A DNA stretch of 64,000 nt from the NCBI GenBank assembly GCA_014529385.2, contig CM043965.1, forward strand, positions 17,373,912 to 17,437,911. Direction: 5' to 3'. Shown in pieces: positions 22,411-33,205 of this stretch; the stretch's first letter is position 1, and every line of letters starts with the position of its first letter. A model generated the notes under the pieces. It had not been told where the DNA came from. It saw nothing but the letters and a program-made list of their open reading frames with translations, and made no database searches. The translations under genes and the position numbers were made by a program. The DNA is from Adiantum capillus-veneris. Lineage: Eukaryota > Streptophyta > Polypodiopsida > Polypodiales > Pteridaceae.

Positions 22411-23308
22411 ATTTAAATCCAAAGTTAAGAAGGCAATGGTCCACAAGTGTAAGCACCAGGCTGCCAAGAGCTAAGGGAAATGTGCAAGCGGTGCAAAACA
22501 TGGCTTTGAGGGTAGGTAGCCCCAGTGATGTTCTTCCCTTGGTAGATGAAATTATAGAGAAGAGGATGCAGGTACAAGCTTACATAGACGGTGGAGCACA
22601 GGTTTGTGTCATGACGGAAGCAGCCATGAAAGAGACGGGAGTCAAGACAATAGTCAAGCCAAATGTACGCATGAGGATGGACAACCATACCAAAGCCAGG
22701 TGTTTGGGTGTGGTGCAAGATGTGAAGGTCAAGGTGATGGGCATAGAGTGCCTGATAGACTTCTTTGTGATGAAGGTATGGGATAATGCTTATCCAATCA
22801 TTTTGGGTAGTCCATTGCTTTTGGCAATAGGTGCAAAGCAGGACTGGGAGAGCAAAGTGTTTACTTTGCCTGACAAAGAGAAAGGCAGACAAATTGTGCT
22901 TGATTTGAAGACCAAAGAGAGTAGTTCTCGTCCTATGGAAGTTAAAGATGAGGGCGATACGACAAGCTATGAGTACGAGACAGAGACGGGCTATGATGAA
23001 GGCTATACTAGCACAAAGGAAGAGGAGAGCGAGGACGACATATTGAAGATAGATGCAGACTTATTCGGAGTCACCATAGATGACTCCCCACCTAAAGAAG
23101 AAGGTATGCAGCCTCAAGCTCATGGTTTAAGCATAGAGGAGGTTTCAAGCATGATAAGTGAAGACTTAACCAAGGGTGAAAAGGAAGGTTATGTTCAACT
23201 GTGTGAATCCTATCCAAATTTTTTTGCGACGGAGTACAAACATTTGCGAGGTGTAAAGGGAGTGGAGCACAAGATTGTTCTTAAGGAGGGACATAAGCCT
23301 AAAGCATA
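22392..23308 (+). pseudogene. Protease and linker, element II
   Basis: Frame of 305 codons overlapping the gag end by 19 bp. It begins with the gag tail LLDLNPKLRRQWS, then the retropepsin active site AYIDGGAQVCVMTE (Asp codon 22587-22589) and the second block YPIILGSPLLLAIGAKQDW. A highly acidic linker follows (about 22930-23060). The frame stops at a TAG just after GHKPKA, where family I runs straight into RT, so the stop is probably a point mutation. Confidence 0.82.
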
Positions 23309-23821
23309 GAAGCTGAGAAGACTAGGGGAAATCCAAAAGGAATCCCTTTGGCAGGAGATCAATAAGCTACTGGATGCAGGCATCGTATACCCTGTGAAAG
23401 AGTCAGAGTGGGTCTCGCCAGTGGTCATAAACCCTAAGAAGAATGGGAAATGGAGAGTGCGTGTCTGCAACAAGCCATTGAATGCCGTGACCAAGAGGAA
23501 TCACTATCCCTTGGCGTTTCAAGATGAAATCCTAAACTAGGTGGCTGGACATGAAAGATACTCAATTATGGACGGCTTTTCGGGGTACTTTCAGATAGGG
23601 ATTTCACTTGAAGACCAACTGAAGACCATATTCATATCTCCATGGGGTTGTTTCTCTTATCGTAGGATGCCATTCGGCTTAGTAAATGCATGTGCCACGT
23701 TTCAAGCTTGGATGAAGAGGGTATTTGGTCCATACTTGGGCCGTTTTATTAGGGTCTTCATGGATGATATCAGCTGCTACAGTTCAAGGTTGGAGCACCT
23801 ATTGAAGCTCCAATTATGATT
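23309..23821 (+). pseudogene. Reverse transcriptase, element II
   Basis: Motifs in order: VYPVKESEWVSPVVINPKK, KWRVRVCNKPLNAVTKRNHY (the usual VDYR is VCNK), a stop at 23538, DGFSGYFQIGISLEDQL, PWGCFSYRRMPFGLVNACA, and the catalytic box FMDDISCYSS (FMDD codons 23757-23768). Both Asp residues of the box are present. A frameshift near 23815 ends the frame. The palm is Ty3/gypsy type. Confidence 0.85.
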
Positions 23822-24640
23822 TCAAAGGCTTGATGAAGAAGGAGGTCAACCGAACCCCAAAAAGTGCAAGCTAGCACAACCTCGAGCACAACTGTTAGGT
23901 CATGTGGTGTCGCAAAACGGTATAGAGGCTGATCCCGAGAAGGTGAAGGCGTTGGTGTTAATGGAGCCACCATCAGATGCTCAAGTTTTGGCTTCATTTG
24001 TTCATAAGTTGAAGTATTTCTCATGTTTCTTTTGGACGCTGCTCCAATATGTGCATCCTCTTCAAAAGAGGGCTCAGCAAGTGCATGGTTATGAGTGGGA
24101 TGAGGAAGATCAGGAGGCTTTTGATAGGGTCAAGGAGGTTTTGTGTCAGTTGCCAGTGGTGTGTCCTTCCAATGGAGAGGACGACTTTTATGTGTCTATG
24201 ACCGTGGGCATTGTTGCTATTGGAGCGGTTCTACTGCAAAAGGTAGGGAGAAGCTACAAGCTGATATACTTCCAGAGCAGGGTGATTAGCCCAGGAGAGG
24301 CTACTTACACCGAGGCAGAGCAATGGGTGATGGATGTGGTCTTTGCTTGCAGGAAGTTCACAGTCCATTTGGTTGTATGTAAGTTTTTTGTGTTGACGGC
24401 TAATAATCTATTGCTTGTAAGTTTTTTGTGTTGACGGATAATAATCTATTGCCAGAGGTAGTGCTACATTTGAAGCCAGGAAGGAGGATTATGAAGTGGG
24501 TGTTGGAGCTACAGGAGTTCGAGTTTGAGTTCAAGGTAGATCACACGAGTCGGTCTCACCTGGCAGACATTCTTGTCAGGAAGGCCATCGATTTGCTGGC
24601 CTATCCAAGAGTGGTACGAGATGAAGCTAAGGAGGAACCC
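23822..24640 (+). pseudogene. RT thumb/connection and first RNase H, element II (38-bp duplication)
   Basis: Encodes the connection (GYEWDEEDQEAFDRVKEVL) and a degenerate RNase H (VSMTVGIVAIGAVLLQ, then YTEAEQWVMDVVFACRKF). The first catalytic Asp is missing, as in element I. The block VLTANNLL is tandemly duplicated: 24379-24416 is repeated at 24417-24454, a 38-bp direct duplication that shifts the frame. Downstream, KWVLELQEFEFEF leads to the second RNase H. Confidence 0.8.
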
Positions 24641-25070
24641 GACTTGGAGGATGCTTTTACTATGTGGTTCGACGGAGCGTATCGAAGAGCAGTGCAGAAG
24701 GCAGGAGGAGGTGTGGTGATACACGACCCACACAGTAAAACTATATTTTCGAAGGCATATAATCTAGAGGATGTCGACACCAATAATGAGGCGGAGTATC
24801 TCACTCTGCATTTGGGTCTAAAGCAGTTCATAGAGTTTGGCATTTCAAGGTTGGTGGTGAAGGGAGATTCACTGGTAGTCATCAAGCAGTTGTTAGGCCA
24901 ATGGCAGGTAAAGCGTGATTCTTTGAAGCATTGGTTTTTTACCATCAAGAAGATGTTGAAGTCTTTTGAAGAAGTCCAATTCAAGCATGTAAGGAGAGAG
25001 AAAAATCAAGAGGCAAATCAACTAGCTAGCAGCAAAGTAGAGGTGCATGTTGCAGGTCTATATGTGGCCC
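24641..25070 (+). pseudogene. Second (archaeal-type) RNase H domain, element II
   Basis: Open in the frame 24428-25333. Motifs: MWFDGAYRRAV (first Asp, about 24660), NNEAEYLTLHLGLKQF (Glu), LVVKGDSLVVIKQLLGQW (Asp) and HVRREKNQEANQLA. The last catalytic position is Asn, as in element I. Its place between the first RNase H and integrase is the signature arrangement of Tat-type elements. Confidence 0.82.
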
Positions 25071-26388
25071 TAGCCATTGATGCAGGTAGGGAGACTCTAA
25101 AGGAGATTGAAGGTTTTTTGAGTACAGGGCAATGTTCAGAAGGCTTGTCCAAGCTGCAAAAGAGAAGAGTGGTGCAAAAGGCCCGCAAATTCACATTGGT
25201 AGGTGAGGATATCATGAACTATGGGCGTGATGGAGTGCTTAGAAGGGTGCTCTACAAAGAGGAGATAAGAATGGTGCTAGAGCAATGCCATGAAGAAAGC
25301 GAACATCAGGGCAAAGATAAGTTTCTGTTTTGAGTGCTTAGAGTAGGCTTTTGGTGGCCTTCCATTGTGAGGGACGTGCATTACTGGTGCAAGACGTGCC
25401 ATGAGCGTCAGACTATAGGTGAAAACCGACTGGTAGCGAAGTCGCAGGGCGCCATCATCGCACAAAGCGCCATCAAGAAGTGGGGTTTGGATGCTATAGG
25501 CCCTCTCCCAAAGTCTACTAGTGGTAAGAAATACGTGGTGGTAGCCATTGACTACCTTACAAGGTGGGTTGAGGCCAAAGAAGTGAAGGAAGTAAATGCT
25601 AATGTGGTGGCTCAGTTTGTGTTTGATAACATTTGTTGCCGTTTGGTGTTCCATGGGTGTTAGTTTCTGATAGGGGTTAGGGGTTTAGAAGCAAGCTCAT
25701 GAGCGCATTAGTGGAAAAGTTAAAGATTCAGCATCAGTTTTCCTCGCGCTATCACTCCCAATGCAATGGTCTAGTCGAGAGTGCTAATGGTCAAATCGTC
25801 AAGATGTTAACAAAGTACATATACAAGTAGGAAGTTGAGTGGGAAGAAAATCTAGAAAAGTGTCTATGGCCGTATAGAACGTTCTATAAGGTGGCTACAA
25901 ACTTCGCTCCATTCGAGCTAGTATATGGTAGGGAGGCTGTGTTGCTAGTACATGCACATCTAGGTGCTTTAAAGGGTATGTGGCGTGTCAATGCCACTCA
26001 ACAAGGGGTTCCACAGGATTGGATAGCCAGCTTGGAGGCGTTGCAGATGGAGAGAGAGGCAGCAACAGACTACTATGTGAAGCAGCGAGAGAAGTGGGTT
26101 GCCAAGTTCAATGAGAACCTGCCGGACAAGAAGATAGAGGAAGGAGACCTGGTCATGAAGTACGAAAGCTTCCTGGATTTCACATTCCAGAAGAAGTTCA
26201 AGAAGAAGTGGACAGGTCCACATAAAGTGAAGAAAACCTTTTCGAATGGGACGTATCAACTGGTAAGAATAGATGGCAAGCTTCTCAGAAACAGGGTGAA
26301 TGGTGTGCGGCTTAAACTCTATTTCGAGAGGGATCTAGTGCCTGAAGTGAAACAAATTATAGTCAAGGGGGATGGGCAACCCACCTAA
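25071..26388 (+). pseudogene. Integrase, element II
   Basis: Zinc-binding part EQCHEESEHQGKDK and WCKTCHERQ (about 25280-25410, stop at 25331-25333), core with the first Asp in GLDAIGPLP (about 25490), then VVAIDYLTRWVEA. A frameshift near 25640 is followed by LVSDRG-stop-GFRSKLM (second Asp) and, 35 residues on, NGLVESANG with the catalytic Glu kept. The C-terminal frame 25891-26388 holds KKWTGPHKVKKTF, a GPY/F-like module, and ends 167 bp before the 3' LTR. No chromodomain is visible. Confidence 0.83.
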
Positions 26389-26534
26389 AGCATGCAGTGT
26401 GTGAAAGGAAGGAGATGAAGCTTTTGTACATAGTTTGTACATACAGTTGTAGTTTTCGGAGATCTTTTAATCATCAGTTTGGTGTGCCAGTTTTAAAGTT
26501 GTGTACATATGCTTTTGGTCGAACATAAATGTTC

Positions 26535-26555
26535 GACGAGGGGGCTAGGCAATGA
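26535..26555 (+). other. Candidate polypurine tract, element II
   Basis: The purine-rich run GACGAGGGGG lies just upstream of the 3' LTR start at 26556, with CTAGGCAATGA between. This is the expected place for the plus-strand primer, though not perfectly adjacent. Confidence 0.45.
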
Positions 26556-28804
26556 TGGTGCAGCCAAAGTTGGTCGAAGCTAGCAGGTGGTCTATGCCAG
26601 GAAAAGGGTGCAATCAAGTGCAATGCAGAAGGCTAGGGCAGGTGCCAAGGCCCTTAGCAGCCAAAGGATAGCGGGAATGTATGCTTAAAGCGGTTTTTAA
26701 GGCCAAAAGTGCTACGAGATAGTCCAGATGGGATGGCAGGTCAAGGTTTCCGAAATGCCAAATCAATGTCCTAGAATGTAGTGTTCAGCGTGCTCTAGAA
26801 TCCGGTTTAGACGGCTTGTCAGATGGGGCCCCGGTGCTCAAGATATTGCAGTTTAAAGGAAGAGTATGTAGCAGATCCCCGACGGACAGGGCAGCTGGGG
26901 ACAGGTGGCCCGGGTCGATGTAGTGTATACATGTGTAGAGCTTAAGTTACGGAGCATGCCTGTCTTCTTGGATTGCAAATCAGAGCTCTGGATAGCAAGT
27001 TAAGGTCAATTGAAGATTTTCAGGGGGGGCCGGGTCTGAGCTCATTTGACCGCACTAGAAAATGTGCCATTTGGCGTCTTTTGAGCCCCGCCAAGGTTCT
27101 TGGTGATAGTATGTACCATGTGGAGTTAGCACGAATTGACGATGCATCAATCGGATGCTTGGTCGGCCAAATCCAGGAGGATGAAGTTGGAAGCCTTGGA
27201 CAGTTAAAGGTTGACAGATGATTATTTCTGGTTTTTGTGGCCTTGGATAGCGGACCCAAGGAAGTTGAAATTCGACGAGCATGGGGGGAGTTGAAGCTGA
27301 CGGCCTAGACGTTCGGGTGGAGTTTTTACTTAGGTCATTGGGCTTCTCAGAGGGATATGGCAGGCATGGCAAGTTGGGGTAAGCAGATTTTTTTTAAGGG
27401 ATTTTTTGCCTTTTTAAAGGCCTTAAAAGGCCAAAGCTCTGTAGGGGTGCCACGTGGTGGGCCTTTGCCCCACATGCGGCTGTGGAGCGGAGGGCGTTGG
27501 TGTATATGTCTGCCAAGGGGCACCAGTGTAGGGCATTGAAGGGAGTTGGAGAGCTTGTGAGCTCTTGGCTATGGCAGGCCCTTGCGGGTGCTGTTGTGGT
27601 GGCAACGGTTCTGCGTGCGTTGCGAGGCGGCCAATGGGCATGCCCACGGTTTTTTTAGCGAGGCGGGGTGGCGCAGTGGCACGCCCATGTGGCGGTGAGA
27701 AGGCGGTGCACCATCCTGCAGGCGATGATGTGGTGGCCCCAATGGGGGTCCGTTCCCACGGTCCTTAGAGGGTCTTTTTTGAAGGGTCTAGAAGCGTGGC
27801 ATTAGCGACATCGCTAATGCCCGCTCCCCGAGATACAAATAAGAGGGGCATCTCGCCAGTGAAAGGCTGCCCAGCATACAGAAGGTGAAGCCAAATGAGG
27901 GCAAAGCAAAGAGCGAGGCCAAGTGGCCGGACAAAGGGGAAGACCAAAGGAGCAGGGACAAAGCCAAGCCAAGGCGGACCAAAGAGCAAATGGGAAAAGA
28001 GGAGTTGGATAGAGAGAGGGAGAGACAAAGGCAAACATATAGGGCAGTGCAAGGTTGAGGCCATAAGGGTAAAAATTAAGGATAAAAGATAAAAATGGAA
28101 AAATGCCAAGAGGCAATAGCGACATCGCTAATGCCCCCCCCCTCCCAAGTGCAAAGAGTGAAGAAGAGAGAGATAGAGCAAGGCGGTGCCCCCTTTTCCA
28201 AAAATGCCAATTCAAGGTGCCAAGTGGACCAATTAAATTGTAAATTCCCAAATTAAACCCCACCCTATAAAAGTCAAAATTGGATTAAAAAAAGGGCATT
28301 TTTCTTGGCTTTTGAGTGCCGTTTGAAGCCTACAAAGTGGAGTTCTCTAGCAAGCTAGCCCCTTTGTAACTTGTGCTTGAAAATGGCCATGGTGATGGCA
28401 TTGCAAGCCTGTGTATATGTTTTTTGAAGTGCATTCAAGCCACAGTTGCCTCAGTGTTGTTGTTTCCCCTTCCCCCCTTTTCTTTCTCCTGCTTTCATGT
28501 TATTCCTCGGTGCCGGCTGTGTGGATGTGTGTGCCCCCCCGGATCGACGGTGTTTTGAGTGAGAGAGTGAGATTGAGTGGCTGTGTGCATGTGTAAGGGT
28601 GGAGATAGGCTGTGGCAGCAGGTGTGCATTGTGTGGTGGTTTTGTGGAGTGTGTGAGCAGTGGCAATCAAGAAGGTGATGGTCTGCTAGTGTGAGTTGTG
28701 TGTTTGAAGGTGTTTTTCGAGAGGATAGGGGTGTTGTGAATACCCTCAGGTATAGAGAGGCCCCTGTGTTTGTGTCGGGTGTGTTCCCCCATTCTCCCTC
28801 TCCA
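26556..28804 (+). mobile_element. 3' LTR of element II
   Basis: About 2.25 kb, aligning with the 5' LTR. TATA box at 28265-28272. It contains two palindromic motifs TAGCGACATCGCTA (27803-27816 and 28117-28130), 314 bp apart. It ends in CTCTCCA at 28804, followed directly by element I gag sequence (ACGTCAAGTCC on the plus strand). Confidence 0.9.
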
Positions 28805-29849
28805 ACGTCAAGTCCTTTTGGTTTCCTTGGTCTCCTTTGCCTTCTTTTCTCGTCCATGATCACTTTGTGAGTGACTCCTTTCTCCTTATCTTTTCCATGG
28901 CCACGCTTAATTCCATTTGCTTCCATGTCCACCTCATTGAAATTTGTCACCTCTACCATCTGCACATTTGGGTCTGGCAAAGGTGAACTCCTTCCACTCC
29001 TCATGGAGGTGGTCTTTCTCCATTTGGCCTTTGTAGAACCCATGGTTGTTGACTAGTTCCTTCACCTGAATTCATCACTAAGTAATTCAAGTTGGGTCTT
29101 CTTGGCTCCCCATGGGGCCATGGACAATTATACATCCCATGTCCAAAATCTCCGCAATTCCAACACTGCAAGACTCTCCTAGGTCGTGGTGGCTCTACCT
29201 CTTTCGACTTCTTTTCTTGTCCCTTTGGACCTGTAGATTGTGCAAGGTGAATTGATAGGTTGCTTAAATATTCATTTAACTTCTCAATCACTTCAGACGT
29301 TACCTCAGAAATCTCTCTAGATGTTGATGCTTGCAATTTTCCCTTAGGTCTAGGACCCTCTATTGGAAGCTATCCTCTTAGACACTTGAGTTTCCTATAC
29401 TTCTCAACAGCTCTAGTTTTAGTTGCATCAAAGGTAGCAGGTGCACCCGCCTCAACTCTGCACCATCACTAGGGTTAGCAACATTTCTCACCCATACAGC
29501 CCAAAGACGTAGAAACTCTTTGTTTATACATGTAGTAGTCATCTAAGTCTTTTTGTTTGTGAGAAACAATGTCTTGGCATAGCTTTTGAGTGTTTTGGGG
29601 ATCAAAGAAGTATCTCTTGAAATGATTCACAACTCCCGTGTAATTCCCTTTAACTTCCTCATGCAAAGAGTCAAACCAAGTGCTAGAATCTTTCCTAAAG
29701 GCCACCTCAAACATTTCTACACGTTCTTGATCAGTTACTATCCTCTTGATACGGCAAGACATCTTGAAATTTACTAAAAATAATTCTGCATCCTCCCCAG
29801 GCTCTCCAAAGAAAACAGGATATCCAAACATTTGGCATTGGGCCTCCAT
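28805..29849 (-). pseudogene. Gag (5' part), element I
   Basis: Minus-strand gag starting at 29849 (MEAQCQMFGYPVFFGEPGED). The capsid-like part includes FKMSCRIKRIV and STWFDSLHEEVKGNY, then KRYFFDPQNTQKL, where copy A has a stop. A deletion near 29480 shifts the frame. The zinc knuckle CWNCGDFGHGMYNC lies at about 29160-29120 and the basic tail follows to 28805, where element II interrupts. The rest continues at 18912. Confidence 0.83.
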
Positions 29850-30443
29850 TGAATCAATTTCAAAGTGACAACATGTTTTTATTTTTCTTTCTTAAAAAGA
29901 TTTACACAATAATGTTTTCTAAATTGGAATCTATTCTACAACAAAATAAAAATATGCACATCAAATCACCTATGATAGTCAACAAGCGGCAGGATGACAG
30001 GGTTTGGTGATGCAAGAATTTCTCCTACTCTTTGGCACCAAACATGAACACCATACGTTGTTGAAAATGTATCTTTCTACTAATTGCAATGTTTATTCTA
30101 ATGTGTGGAGTGAAATGGGAGCGAGAAGCCTCTATTCATGGGCCATCATCCATGGTCTATGCATGACCTAATTCTTAAAACAAAACAAAAATATAGACGT
30201 CCAACCTATGGTTGTACCTATTGAGAGGCAAAATAAAAGGATTTACTGAAGCGTTTATCTCCACCAACCTAAGAGGGCCCAAAATTCTACAAATTACTCG
30301 TTGAAATTGCAACTTAGTACTAAGAATTATGTGCACCTTTTACCTTGTAAAGGGAATAAAAGGATCATACAAATTCTCGTGATTCATGCAAGCTACTTGA
30401 CTATTCTGAGAGGTTGATCCTATACAAAAAATAGACAAGCCCT
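29850..30443 (-). other. Leader of element I
   Basis: Non-coding leader between primer binding site and gag, matching 1688-2279 and 60942-61543. No conserved open frame. Confidence 0.6.
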
Positions 30444-30460
30444 CCTCATTGGGGGCACCA
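30444..30460 (-). other. Primer binding site, element I
   Basis: On the minus strand TGGTGCCCCCAATGAGG, four bases after the LTR end at 30465. This is the best preserved family I site. Confidence 0.65.
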
Positions 30461-30464
30461 AAAT

Positions 30465-31501
30465 TTAGGTGGTCCGGGGCGGGCAACAAGAGAGGCGACC
30501 TCTAAACACCCCACAAGGATCCCGTGCTTCTCAATTGGGGCTGGGACAATCACAAGCAAGAAACACCAACAAACCCACAGCCAAACAAGTGAAGGGGCAC
30601 CACCTAGTTATGGTATACGAACTAGGACGCAAGAAGAGAGATTTTGTCACACCCAAAAGATGCGCCACAAAACACACACAAGCAACCTCACACCAAGACA
30701 CACACAAAACGGACCAAAGAGAGCTAGAGCAAAGGGAAGAGAGAGAGGAATGGATCTTGTGTAATACCTTATTTGTGACCTCCAAATGGAGATGATTGAT
30801 TATGATGCTATTGTAGAGCTTGTACAAAACTAACTCAATGCTTAGTGAATGCTAAACATTGCCAACACACACACACACACACACACACCCACACTCTTAG
30901 GGTGTGGGAGACCTCTCACCACAATACCCTCTTACACTGGATACAAAATTGGCAATGAAAACACACTAGAACATTTTATAAAACAAGATCAAATGATAGA
31001 AACTCAAAATACACAAATCACCTTGAATTCACCAAACCGTATTGCACAAGTGGAAGGACGAAGATTTGAATGCCGAATCACGCCTTTGATGCACTAAACC
31101 TCAATTTATTGATGTTGGAGGAACATATACAATAGTGGTTTTAAGATTTTCGAACTCATGCTCTCTCACTTGCAATGTGTATCTTGAGAGCTTCTCTTAC
31201 ACCAAAAGTGAAGCTCACAAAGTGGTTGCTACGCCTAAGTCTCTCCTCACGCATAGAGTGTTGGGGTGCTATGTGAGATATTGTTGGTTGTTTTACAAGA
31301 AGGAGAGGGGTATATTTATAGGTTGGAGACCCTCATTAAGATTATTTGGAGATCCTAATTTACAAGCTAATAAATTAGGATTATGGTTTTTTGTTAATAT
31401 CAAAACATTGCGGGCCTTTTTTGTCTGCTTGAGTCATGGATGTTGGCTCAAAAGAGAGCATTATTGATGGTAGATAAAGTGAAAGTAGAGTTTTAAGGAA
31501 G

Positions 31502-31538
<37 letters not shown>

Positions 31539-32066
31539 ACTATGCACATGTCTTGAGGTGAGGTATCTTTTATGGTTAGGTCAATGGCTATTTTGTGTTA
31601 GTATGTTAGTGGTTAGTGGTTAGTAATCACTAGAAAGTTAATGATATATTTACACTAGTTAGAATGAGGTGGATGGTTGAATGAAGTGAGGAAATCCTTG
31701 TGATGTTAAAGCTTGAAGAAGTTTTGGACTTACTTATGTAGGCTCCCAAAATGACTATCGATCCTCCTCTTCTTCTTCTCTTCTTTATGCCACTGCCGGC
31801 AAGGTTGATGATCACGATGAAACTGGAAATTTGGTTGATGATATTTCTCAATTTGTGGAGGTTAAGCATGTTTTACATGCTGAATTTTTGTATATAGAGA
31901 AGGGGTAAGATGTAATTGTACATTGAAAGTAACAGAGAGAGGCATAGAGATGGTGTATGTACATGTAGAGCTCATATGAGAGCTATGGAAGTAAGAGGGG
32001 AGGTTAATGGTGAAGAAGTTGAGAGAAACCATGGAAGATGCAGGTTTGAGTCAGGGATTGAGAGGA

Positions 32067-32146
<80 letters not shown>

Positions 32147-33205
32147 AAGTGTGGAAAGAGGTGAGAGAAGACTATGGGCTACTTGTGAGAAAAGTGGGCG
32201 GGACTGGGGTCCAATCAAAAATCATACCTTACTGGTGGTAGCTCCAAAATTATGAAAATTTTTTAGGTGATTGTTCACCTCTTGGTCCACATTTTGTCTT
32301 CCAATCACCACTTCAAATTATAAGTGGAGATGGATATAAAAGATCCCACCAAAATGCCTTTTTGTCTCACAAAAAAAGTCTTCAGTGGCCCCCCTTTAGT
32401 TGAATTTGCATCTGGCTCCAAAGGTGAGCGCCTCCTTGCATTAGAGCATGACCTAATTGATTATTAGGGGTTTGAAAATATGCATGGTTGTGGATTATGC
32501 ATAAATATAATACATGGATATGATGGGAAAAAACATGCTAGTATATATAAAAATTTTATAAAATCTAGAATAGTATTAGCTATATATAAATATAAATGGA
32601 AAAAAAGATATGTGAAAAATACAAGGAATCAAATGAGGGGGACCCTCATTTGTTTTTATTGAAGTATATTTATTTACAAGAGATAAGAAAAAATACCTCT
32701 AGGAAGCAGGAATTTAGTTAAAGGCAATGACTGATGTGGTGAAAGGAATTTTTGAGGTTTTTCCTTGGAGTGGATTCTCACTCAAAAATAAGAAAAGCTT
32801 GCATGAAATGATTTTTTATAGAATACATAGGTAAGAAAGATTATGGTAATGGTGAGTAAATGTACATAACATACTTAATAAAATAACGCACGCCTAGGTA
32901 GAAATATTTATATAAATACTAAAATAATTAAGGAAATTCCCTATTTTTAGGCCCTATATACAATGAGATATTTACACACCAATGGGCCATAATGTACTTT
33001 GGATTTTGTTTTTATTTATGTTTTTGGCTCAACTAGCCTAGTGAGACTAGTTAGCTGAGGGTTTTAAGAAGATATGGAAAAAGTCCCCTAACTCACACAC
33101 GCCTATGTACAATGAAAAGGTAAGAATACCCACAATGTTTAGGTGATCTTGTTAGGGTGAGGTAGCTTACTATGGCATTTTTGGATAGCCAAAAAACGGC
33201 TATCA
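30465..33205 (-). mobile_element. 5' LTR of family I element B
   Basis: About 2.74 kb. On the minus strand it starts TGATAGCC at 33205 with a 7-bp terminal stem-loop (33204-33184) and ends CCTAA at 30465 (the usual CA is mutated). It includes a TATA box (31313-31320), a (GA)n tract (31507-31537), a long (GT)n tract (32069-32144) and a (CA)n tract (about 30865-30890). The LINE resumes at 33206. Confidence 0.88.
32069..32144. repeat. (GT)n microsatellite in LTR C
   Basis: About 76 bp of perfect GT repeat. The same position holds about 16-20 bp in the other three LTRs. Confidence 0.95.

Larger units (their letters stand above)
18913..28804 (+). mobile_element. Tat-like Ty3/gypsy element, family II, nested in element I
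   Basis: Complete element with two LTRs (18913-21159 and 26556-28804) and a 5.4-kb internal region in the order gag, protease, RT, RNase H, second RNase H, integrase. It is inserted in the gag linker of element I: reading from 18912 to 28805 on the minus strand restores the family I sequence. The flanks ATGT (18909-18912) and ACGT (28805-28808) fit a 4-bp duplication with one C-to-T change. Several stops and frameshifts make it non-autonomous. Confidence 0.92.
11955..33205 (-). mobile_element. Complete but degenerate Tat-like Ty3/gypsy element, family I (minus strand)
   Basis: Both LTRs are present: the 5' LTR at 30465-33205 and the 3' LTR at 11955-14739. The internal region between them is interrupted by the family II element (18913-28804). 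Order on the minus strand is LTR, primer binding site, leader, gag, protease, RT, RNase H, second RNase H, integrase, LTR. It sits inside a LINE. The flanking bases are GCGC (11951-11954) and ACGC (33206-33209), consistent with a 4-bp target duplication carrying one transition. Without the nested element it would be about 11.4 kb. Confidence 0.9.
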
